NCBI GenBank assembly: GCA_002483445.1 | Contig: DLHY01000075.1 | Location: 1-39,167, forward strand | DNA: 39,167 nucleotides | Direction of reading: 5' to 3' | Source of the DNA: Blastocatellia bacterium UBA7656 | GTDB lineage: Bacteria; Acidobacteriota; Blastocatellia; UBA7656 | Part shown: piece by piece, positions 8,597 through 17,400 of the stretch | Numbering within the stretch: the first letter of the stretch is position 1 | Layout: each line of letters opens with the position of its first letter | Made by a program: the position numbers and the translations under genes | The notes under the pieces: model-generated | What the model was told of the DNA's origin: nothing | The model's input: only the letters and a program-made list of their open reading frames with translations | Database searches by the model: none

Positions 8597-9055
8597 TCAC
8601 CTTTCGGCCAGTCGCTCCAGATCGAGCAGAGGCACTCGATGCCCGCCGCTGCGAAAGTGAGCCGTCGCAGGCCAACTCTCATTCATCGATTCATCTTCTT
8701 CGGCTTTCCTGCTGCGCGAAGGCTCGCTTACAGGCGTCAGGCTCACGACGCCTTCGACGCGATCCGCGACGAGGCCCATTTGCGCTTCGCCTCTGATGAG
8801 GATGAGCCGCTGCTTCTTTCCGTTTTGCGCCCTTTTGTAGCTCAGGTCGATGACGATGGTCATTCGCCCTCTGACGCTTGACACTCCCGCGAAATGCTCA
8901 GGCGACTGAGGCAGGGGCGTCACCCGAGGGCAATCGACGACTCCCTCAGTCTGCTCGACATTGATGGCAAAAAGATTTTCGCCGACTCCGAAGACTAAAA
9001 CGGATATGTCGCCTTCTGTTGGCAGATCGGTCAACTCGTAAATGGTCTCTTCCAT
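8597..9055 (-). CDS. CheW-like chemotaxis coupling protein
   Basis: A 152-residue single-domain CheW protein that would link a CheA kinase to receptors. The family pattern is clear: an early beta stretch (SVLVFGVGENLFAINVEQTE), then VTPLPQSPEHFAGVSSVRGRM followed by VIDLS, and a final GLVADRVEGVVSL segment. About 25 acidic or serine-rich residues (SEPSRSRKAEEDESMNES) are inserted before the last strand. Its ATG overlaps the TGA of the upstream cheA-like gene by one base (TGATG), so the two are translationally coupled. No receptor, CheR, CheB or CheY gene is nearby. Confidence 0.88.
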   Translation of the reverse strand: MEETIYELTDLPTEGDISVLVFGVGENLFAINVEQTEGVVDCPRVTPLPQSPEHFAGVSSVRGRMTIVIDLSYKRAQNGKKQRLILIRGEAQMGLVADRVEGVVSLTPVSEPSRSRKAEEDESMNESWPATAHFRSGGHRVPLLDLERLAER

Positions 9056-11142
9056 CAGATGCCCATGCTGCGGCGCGTAAGCAGTCCCGGCAGATCGAGC
9101 ACCAAAGCCACGTCTCCGCCTTCGAGGTCTACCGCGCCCGTCACTCCTTTGATCCGTCGAGAGAGAGGGCCGAGCGATTTGACGATTATTTCCCTCTGCT
9201 CGCGGAACTCATCGACGGCCACCGCCACCTGGCGCTCGCCTATTCTCGCGATCAAAACAGGCACTCTCCAGGAGCCGTTCGATCCATTTGATCCGTGCGA
9301 GTGCAACACTCTCGCGCCGCCTGTACCCAGCAGGTAGCCAAGCTCGACGAGTCTTATATTGGAATCCCGCCAGCGGATGGTTCGTTTGCCGTCGCGACCC
9401 GACACGTCAGCCGGATTGACGTAGAGCAGTTCGATTATCTGTCCGACATTGATGGCATATCGCCAATGGCTGGCTTCGACGATGAAAGCTGAGATCATCA
9501 CCAGCGTGGTCGGCACGACGAGTTGAAAGCGCGTTCCTTTGCCAGCTTCCGAAAAGACCCGAATCTCGCCTCCAAGCTCGTGAATCGTTCGCTCTACGGC
9601 ATCGAGGCCGACTCCGCGACCTGACAGCGCCGATACTTCATCGACTGTCGAAAAGCCTGGTGAAAAAATCAGGCTGAGAGTTTCTTCATCGCTCAACTCT
9701 TCATCCTCGGGGAAGGCTCCTATCTCGACAGCGCGATTGCGAACAGCCGCCGCATCGATGCCGCGCCCGTCATCAGAGATGGCGATGATGGCGCGCGTGC
9801 CTTCGAGACCGGCTTCGATCTTTATGCGCCCTCGCGCGCTCTTTCCCGCCAGCCGTCGCTCATCAGGAAACTCCAGTCCGTGATCGATTGCGTTTCGCAG
9901 AATGTGATAAAGCGGATCGGCTATGCGGTCAGCGATCATCTTGTCGATCTGCGTCTCGCGCCCGACCAACTCCACCGAGACGGATTTTCCAAGCTCGCGG
10001 GCCAATCGTCCGGCGACGCGGGCGGCGCGCGTGAAGGTCTGAGCGAGCGAGACCATGCGCAGTTCGACGAGTCTTTCTTCAAGCTCGACGAACTCGCGCT
10101 CCATCCGCCGCGCGCTGAATTTCAGATCGTGGCGCTCTTTCGGCCCAAGCCCTGCGGCTTTCAAAAACCGGTCGGCCATCGAAGCCAGTTTCTGCGCTTC
10201 TATAGCAAGCTCGTGCGCCAGCCCTGACAGATCATCGATTTGAGCAAGCTCTATTCGCACGCTCGGCGAGAGAGGTTGAAGCGATTCCTGCCCAAAAGCC
10301 AGCGGCAGTTTGGCCGCCGGAGATTTCGACTCGCTCTCTTTGCCGCGTCTGGGCCTGCGAACGACGACGCTCAACGCCTCGCCTGCCCTGCGCCATCCTG
10401 ATCGCCCCATTCTTGATGCCCGTCCGCCGAAAGATTCGACGAGTTGTCTGACCTGAGCTTCCCTGATGTCTGTGGCGAAGAGCAGTTTGAAGGCGACATT
10501 TGTCGGGTCGGCGGATTTTTCGGGCAGCGTCGTTATGAGTTCTCCTTTTTCTCCGAGGCGGGCGGCCATCGCGCGATACTCGCGGTCGAGGCGGGCGACT
10601 TCCAGTTGAACTGAGATGGAATAAAATGATCGCTTCGCGTTGTAATTCTCGATGATTCTCTGCTGCTCGTATTCGGTCAGAAGCTCACGCTCGCGCTCGG
10701 AAAGTCCTATCTCTTCGACTGCGGTCTTGTCGCGTCTTGCGCGAGCCTGCGCGCCGCGGGCGATGGAGGAGATCAACTCGCGGAGTTTTTCATAATCTTC
10801 TTCGACAGCCGATCCTTTCGCGGCGGCGGCCAGAAGCGAGGCCAGCCCCGCGCCCGCTTCCTGAAGCGAAGCGGCTGATTGTCTGTCGAGCGCAAGCTGT
10901 CCCATGCGAAGATCGTCGAGTATGTCTTCGAATTCGTGAGTGAGCGTTTGAACTTCGTCGAGCCTCATCATCCCCGACAGTCCCTTGAGAGAATGGACTG
11001 CGCGGAAAATTCGATTGACGAGGTTGATGTCGAGTTTCGCGCCCGCGCGACGGGCGAGCAGATCGAGATCCGAAAGCAGCGAGTCGAGGAACTCCTCAGC
11101 CTCAGACAGATATTCTTTCAGCAGCGCCTTGTCTTCGATCAT
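9055..11142 (-). CDS. cheA: CheA-like chemotaxis histidine kinase
   Basis: A 695-residue cytoplasmic kinase. The N-terminal Hpt domain carries the phospho-acceptor histidine at residue 50 (FRAVHSLKGLSGMM). A dimerisation region precedes a Bergerat-fold ATPase with the N box near 410 (HILRNAIDHGLEFPDERR), the G1 box DDGRGID near 455 and GRGVGLDAV near 505. A C-terminal CheW-like regulatory domain spans about 540-690 and includes ALVLDLPGLL at the end. No receiver domain is fused. A segment between Hpt and the kinase core (about 190-270) replaces the usual CheY-binding P2 domain and resembles the extra region of CheA homologues in non-flagellar signalling arrays. With only cheW beside it, output could be motility or another process. 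The ATG at 11142 starts a normal Hpt helix. Confidence 0.92.
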   Translation of the reverse strand: MIEDKALLKEYLSEAEEFLDSLLSDLDLLARRAGAKLDINLVNRIFRAVHSLKGLSGMMRLDEVQTLTHEFEDILDDLRMGQLALDRQSAASLQEAGAGLASLLAAAAKGSAVEEDYEKLRELISSIARGAQARARRDKTAVEEIGLSERERELLTEYEQQRIIENYNAKRSFYSISVQLEVARLDREYRAMAARLGEKGELITTLPEKSADPTNVAFKLLFATDIREAQVRQLVESFGGRASRMGRSGWRRAGEALSVVVRRPRRGKESESKSPAAKLPLAFGQESLQPLSPSVRIELAQIDDLSGLAHELAIEAQKLASMADRFLKAAGLGPKERHDLKFSARRMEREFVELEERLVELRMVSLAQTFTRAARVAGRLARELGKSVSVELVGRETQIDKMIADRIADPLYHILRNAIDHGLEFPDERRLAGKSARGRIKIEAGLEGTRAIIAISDDGRGIDAAAVRNRAVEIGAFPEDEELSDEETLSLIFSPGFSTVDEVSALSGRGVGLDAVERTIHELGGEIRVFSEAGKGTRFQLVVPTTLVMISAFIVEASHWRYAINVGQIIELLYVNPADVSGRDGKRTIRWRDSNIRLVELGYLLGTGGARVLHSHGSNGSNGSWRVPVLIARIGERQVAVAVDEFREQREIIVKSLGPLSRRIKGVTGAVDLEGGDVALVLDLPGLLTRRSMGI

Positions 11143-11216
11143 AACTCTACCCGGAGTGTTTCAGATAAGTGTGAAATTATACAACCGGCGGGCGCAAATG
11201 AGGAAACGAGTATCAG

Positions 11217-11300
11217 TGGAGTCAGAGAGTCTTGAGAGTCCGAATGTTCATATCCTTTTCCCGACTCCAGGCTCTCTGGACTCTCATGACTCGCCAGACT
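11217..11300. repeat. Low-complexity hairpin of GAGTC/GACTC words
   Basis: A left arm of GGAGTCAGAGAGTCTTGAGA is followed after about 20 bp by the largely complementary CCAGGCTCTCTGGACTCTCA and ATGACTC. It sits in the 343-bp gap (11143-11485) between the divergent cheA-like and glucan-synthase-like genes, directly before the ABC-permease remnant. The rest of the gap shows no gene or clear promoter. Confidence 0.55.
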
Positions 11301-11407
11301 CACTCATATTTGAGCGCGACCAGCGGGTCGCCTTGCGACGCCCTTCGCGCAGGCAGGTAACCGGCCAGAACGGCGACAGCCATCATCATCAAAACCGCGA
11401 ACCACAT
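11300..11407 (-). pseudogene. C-terminal remnant of an ADOP/MacB-type ABC transporter permease
   Basis: A 35-codon reverse-strand piece, immediately preceded in frame by a TGA, encodes one hydrophobic helix followed by YLPARRASQGDPLVALKYE and a stop. That ending is the standard C-terminus of FtsX-like/MacB-like permeases, which are multi-copy in Acidobacteriota (the ADOP group). Upstream sequence no longer encodes the rest, so this is a leftover of a deleted or rearranged permease gene between cheA and the glucan synthase gene. Recognition rests on the conserved ending only. Confidence 0.7.
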
Positions 11408-11485
11408 TCACATTCAGTTGTTCGACAGGAGCGAATGCGAGCACAAGCGCCTTTGTCCGACTGAAGTTACTATCCGGATCATGGT

Positions 11486-14400
11486 ATGCTGAAAAGGGTC
11501 GAATTCTCTTCCCACAACAGAGCATGGCTGGATTTTTCGAGATTTCATTCCATGCAGAAAGGCGTCGTGGCAGAAAATTCATTTGAAGACCCGATTCGGG
11601 AAGAGTTACTCAGCGTCGAGCGCCTGGAGCAATATGCAACTGAGTTGGCTATTGAGCATCAGGTGTCTGCGAAAACGAAGCGCGGTCGGTTGCTCCTGCC
11701 GCGATTGGAAGAGAATGGCCGGGAACTGATTGCCGCATATCGCGCGCTCGCCGATTCGATTCGCAAAGAGCTCGCCGTCTCTCCCGCCGCTGAATGGCTG
11801 GTCGACAATTTTCATATAGTCGAAGAACAACTTCGCGAGATTCGCCGGGATTTACCCAAAAGTTATTACAACGAGTTGCCCAAGCTCCAAAGTGGAGAGA
11901 TGGCAGGCTACCCGCGCGTCTATGCAATCGCACTCGCGCTGATCGCGCACACCGACAGTCGCCTCGACGTTGAGACCCTCGCGCGCGTCATACGTTCTTA
12001 CCAGCAGGTAACGCCTCTCTCCATCGGCGAGTTGTGGGCCATCGCAATCACATTGAGAGTCGCGCTCGTGGAAAACCTGCGACGACTTGCAAAGCGCATA
12101 GTCTCAGCGCGCAACGCCAGAGAGGAGGCCGACGAACTCGCCGACAAGCTCCTGGAGATTGCCGGTCGACAGCCCAATGCGCTGGTCGCGACGCTCGAAG
12201 CATCGGCGAGGAAAGGCAAGCCGATGGATCGAGCCTTCATCGTTCAGCTTACGCAGCGGCTTCGCGATCAGGACGCTGAAGTGTGGCCCGCGCTCGACTG
12301 GCTGGAAAAGCAACTCGCTCGCGAGTCGACGACTACAGAGCAGGTCGTTCATCTGGAGCATCAACGACAAGCCGCCTCGCAGACGACTGTCGGAAACATC
12401 ATCGCGAGTATGCGTTTGCTTTCGACAATCGATTGGAAAGATTTCTTCGAGAGCGTCAGCCTCATAGACCCCATACTGGCTGAAGATCCGACTGGCGACT
12501 ACTCGCGGATGGACTTCGAGACGCGGGATCGTTACCGCCACGTTATAGAGAAGATCGCCCAGCGCACGAGGTCGTCCGAGCAGGAAATCGCGCGTCAGGC
12601 AGTGAGGCTCGCTCAAGAGTCTCAACAGTCCGCGCCGGAAGATCAGCGCAGAGCGCATATAGGCTATTATCTGATCGAGCGGGGACGCGCCGATTTAGAG
12701 AAACAAACTCACTATCGCATGGGATTAGGCGAGCGGTTCTTCCGAGGCGCGCTCAATCATCCTACGGGCGCATATCTTGGCTCGCTTGCATCTCTGACAG
12801 GATTGATTCTATCTCTGCTTCTTTTATATGCCTCTCGTTCGGGGGCATCTCCACTGGCATTGATCCTCATCGCTTTGCTCCTCGTAGTGCCGACGAGCGA
12901 TCTGGCATTGAGCTTATTGAACATTGACATAACGACTCTCATCAAGCCAAATCCGCTGCCGAAGATGGATATGGCTTCAGGCATACCCCCAACCGCTCGC
13001 ACATTCGTCGTCATCCCGACCATCTTTACCAGCGAAGAAACTGTGCGTGGCCTCCTCGAAAATCTTGAGGTGCATTATCTGGCCAATCGCGATGAGAATA
13101 TTTATTTCGCCCTCCTGGGAGATTTTGCCGATGCAGTGCAGGAAGACATGCCAGATGATGGCCGTTTGCTCGATGCTGCGATCAGAGGCATTGAAGAGTT
13201 GAATGCGCGTTATTGCGACTCAGAGACGGATCGCTTTTACCTGTTCCATCGCCGTCGCAGGTGGAACGAGGTGGAAGGCCAATGGATCGGATGGGAGCGA
13301 AAGCGCGGCAAGCTCCATGAATTCAACTGCCTGCTTCGCGGCGCTGGCGACACCAGCTATTTCGTGGCCACAGCAAACGCAGATTTTCTTTCAAAGATTC
13401 GTTACGTTATAACGCTCGACTCCGACACCCAACTGCCTCGCGATTCAGCGCGTCGCCTTATCGGCGCTGCGTTGCACCCGCTCAATCAACCTCGCCTCGA
13501 CCCGCGAAACGGTCGCGTGACTGAAGGTTATGGCATTCTACAGCCTCGCGTCAGCATGACTTTGACGAGCGCTTCGCGTTCGCTTTTCGCGCGCATATTT
13601 TCCGGCCACACAGGAGTGGACCCTTATACGACGGCTGTCTCCGACATCTATCAGGATATGTTCGGAGAAGGCATCTACACGGGCAAAGGACTTTATGATG
13701 TCGAGGCATTCGAAGCCGCGCTCGATGATTGCGTGCCTGAAAACCTGCTGCTGAGCCACGATCTTTTCGAATCCCTTTACGCTCGCGCAGCGCTCGTCAC
13801 CGACGTTGAATTTCTCGATGAGTATCCATCACATTACGATTCTTACGCGAAGCGGCAGCACAGGTGGACGAGGGGCGACTGGCAGATCGCGCGCTGGCTC
13901 TTGCCTCGCGTGCGAGACGCAAGCAATCGCCCTGTGCGCAACCGGCTGCCGCTCATCCATCGTTGGAAGATACTCGACAACCTGCGGCGAAGCCTGGTGG
14001 CTCCGACGATTCTGCTCTGGCTTGTGGCGGCGTGGACTGTCCTGCCCGGATCATCGCTGTTGTGGACTCTTGCCATACTCGTCATTCCGGCCTTTCCTGT
14101 TTACGCGCACGTCACCAACGCGTTGCTGCTTCACCCGCGCGGCATTCCCTGGACGAGTCACTTCTGGAGCATCTGGGGTGATCTTCGAACGAACACGGCG
14201 CAGTTCGGGCTTTCGCTCGTACTCATCGCGCACCAGGCATGTTTGCAGGCTCACGCGATTGCGCTCACTTTTTATCGCAAGCTCATTTCAAGGAAAAAAC
14301 TTCTCGAATGGGCCACGGCAGCGCAGGTTGAAAACGGAAGCGCGCATGACCGAGGAGCATTCTGGCAATTGATGTGGCCCGTTGAAGTGGTCTCGGTTGG

Positions 14401-17400
14401 CGTCGCTGTCCTCGTTTCGATTACCAGACCATCCGCTTTCCTCTTCGCCGCGCCTTTTCTCATACTGTGGGCGGCCTCCCCGCTCATCGCCTACTGGGTC
14501 AGCCGCGAGTTGCCTAAGAAGAAAGAATCGCTTGCAGCGGACGATGAACGCATCGCGCGCCTCGTTGCGCGACGCACCTGGAAATTTTTTGAAACATTCG
14601 CCGGAGCAGATGACAACTGGCTCGCGCCCGACAATTTTCAGGAAGACCCCAGACCCGTAGTCGCGCATCGCACTTCACCGACCAATATCGGATTGCTGTT
14701 GCTCTCGACAGCCGCCGCCCGCGATTTCGGGTATCTCGGCGCGCTCGAGATGATTGAGCGATTCGAGCTTACTTTCGCCACGATGGAAAAGCTCGACCGC
14801 TTTCACGGCCATTTCCTCAACTGGTATGACACGAAAACTCTCGCGCCGCTCGCGCCGCAATACGTTTCTACGGTCGACAGCGGAAATCTCGCAGGACACC
14901 TGCTGGCTATCAAACAGATCTCGGTCGAGATCGTGGAGCAGCCGCTTTTCGACGCGCGAGTGATTGACGGACTGGCCGACACGATTTCGCTGATGCGAGA
15001 AGAGGCGGGCAAGATCGGCCCCGTTCGGCAAAGCACGGGAGCTGTCACGCTTAAACAACTGCGAGGCGAGATCGAATCCTGCGCTGCGCTCGTGTCGAAC
15101 GGTTCGCCCAATACGCTTTCGGGCTGGCTCGCTCTCTTTCAATCCGTAACGGAGCGAGCGGTCGAGGTCGAAGATATTATAAATGCCCTTTCGCAGGAAC
15201 ACGGGAACGAACGATTCGAGCAACTGAATTCGTGGACACGCTCTTTGATACACCAGACGAGTGAGCATCACCGCGACCTCGACATGCTCGCTCCCTGGGC
15301 ATCAGCCTTAACGTCGCGCATGGCTCAGTCGATCACCAGTTGCTCTGATGAAATAGCAGCCGATTGGAACGACACTCTCCGCTCGCTCGAAGGCGTGCCT
15401 GCTCTCAGCCAGCTTCCGGAGATGTGCGACGAGGCTCTTGCGAGATTTGCCGAGCTTCGCTTAAAGGTCGAGCAGTGTTCCATCGCTCAGGGGGAGAAGG
15501 CGCTCAGGGGTCTCGGCCTTTTTGTGAGCCAGATAGAACAAGCCTCCGAGACGGCGACGACCCTTGCTTCGCGTTATGCTGAAATAGCGCGCCGCAGCGA
15601 CGACATAATGGGAGCAATGGATTTTCGCATCCTGTTCGACGAAGAGCGAAAGGTCTTCATCATCGGGTACAACGTCACAGACGGGCGGCGCGATAATTCG
15701 TTTTATGACCTGCTCGCATCAGAAGCGCGACTGGCGAGCTTCATCGCTATTGCAAAAGGCGACGTGCCACAGGAGCACTGGTTTCATCTGGGGCGCGGGC
15801 TGACTCAGGTTGATTCAAGCCGCGCGCTCATAAGCTGGACGGCGACCATGTTCGAATACCTGATGCCGCTGCTCATCATGCGCGGATACGCGGGCACGCT
15901 CCTCGATCAGACCCATCGCGCCATAGTCGCGCGCCAGATAGAATACGGCAGAGAACAGGGCGTCCCGTGGGGAGTCTCGGAATCCGCCTACAATGCGCGC
16001 GATCTGCAACTCAATTATCAGTACGGCCCGTTCGGCATCCCCGGTCTCGGGCTCAAGCGCGGGCTGAGCGATGATCTGGTCGTGTCTCCCTACTCGACGG
16101 CGCTTGCCGCGATGGTCGAGCCGCGCGCTGCGCTTGAAAATATGCGGCGGCTCGTGCGCGAAGGCGCTCTGGCGCGTTACGGTTTTTACGAAGCGATTGA
16201 TTACACGAAAGAGCGCCTGCAACCGGATCAGAAGAGCGTCCTGATAAAAGCATTCATGGTTCACCATCAGGGAATGATTATGGTCGCGCTCGATAATCTG
16301 CTCAACGACAACGTGATGCAAAGGCGGTTTCATTCCGAGCCTATTGTGCAGGCGACCGAGTTGCTTTTGCAGGAACGCATTCCGCGCGGCATCGCCCTCC
16401 CTCAACCGCGCGCCGAAGAAGTCCGGGCTGATGGTTTCAGCCGTAGCCACACCCTGCCCGACCCCCGGCGGTTCAATACGGCGAACCTGCCGACCCCGCG
16501 CACTCAACTGCTCTCCAACGGAACCTATTCGGTGGTGGTGACGACCGCAGGCTCAGGTTACTCGGTTTGCGGCGGGCTTGCCGTCACTCGCTGGCGCGAA
16601 GATGTCACGCGCGATAACTGGGGAAGCTTCTGCTACCTGCGAGATGTGCGCAGCGGCGCTATATGGTCAGCGGGGCATCTGCCCGTGCCCGGAAAGCCGC
16701 AATCTTACGAAGTAGCTCTGGCCGAAGACAAAGCAGAGTTCCGGCGCAGCGATGTGGGCATCGTCACTCACACGGAGATCATTGTGTCTGCGGAAGACAA
16801 CACCGAAGTGCGCAGAGTCTCGGTCACGAATAACACGACCCGTCCGCGCGACATCGAATTGACGAGCTACCTGGAAGTGGCAATCGCTCCCGGAGCCGCA
16901 GATGCAGCGCATCCGGCGTTCAGCAATCTTTTCGTCGAGACTGAATTCATCGCAAGCGAAAGCGGTCTTCTCGCCACGCGTCGCCGTCGCTCGCAAAAAG
17001 AAGAAGAGGTGTGGTGCTTTCACGTAGTCATAGCGGAGGGTGAGACACTCGGGGCCGTGCAATATGAAACTGACCGCGCTCGTTTCCTGGGGCGCGGTCA
17101 CACGACGGCCAACCCCCTTGCTATAATGGAAGACCGTCCGCTTTCAAACACAGTCGGGGCGGTGCTCGATCCGATTTTCTCACTCAGGCAGCGTGTGCGA
17201 CTTGCTCCGGATGAAACCGCTCGCATCACGTTCGCTACCGGCATGGCGCACTCGCGCGAGGAATCGCTCAGGCTCGCGGACAAGTATCACAACCCTTTCG
17301 CCTTCGACCGCGAAGCAGGATTGGCATGGACGAAGGCTCAGGTCGAAATGCGTCACCTGCAAGTAGACGCGGGCGAGGCTCATCTATTTCAACGGCTCGC

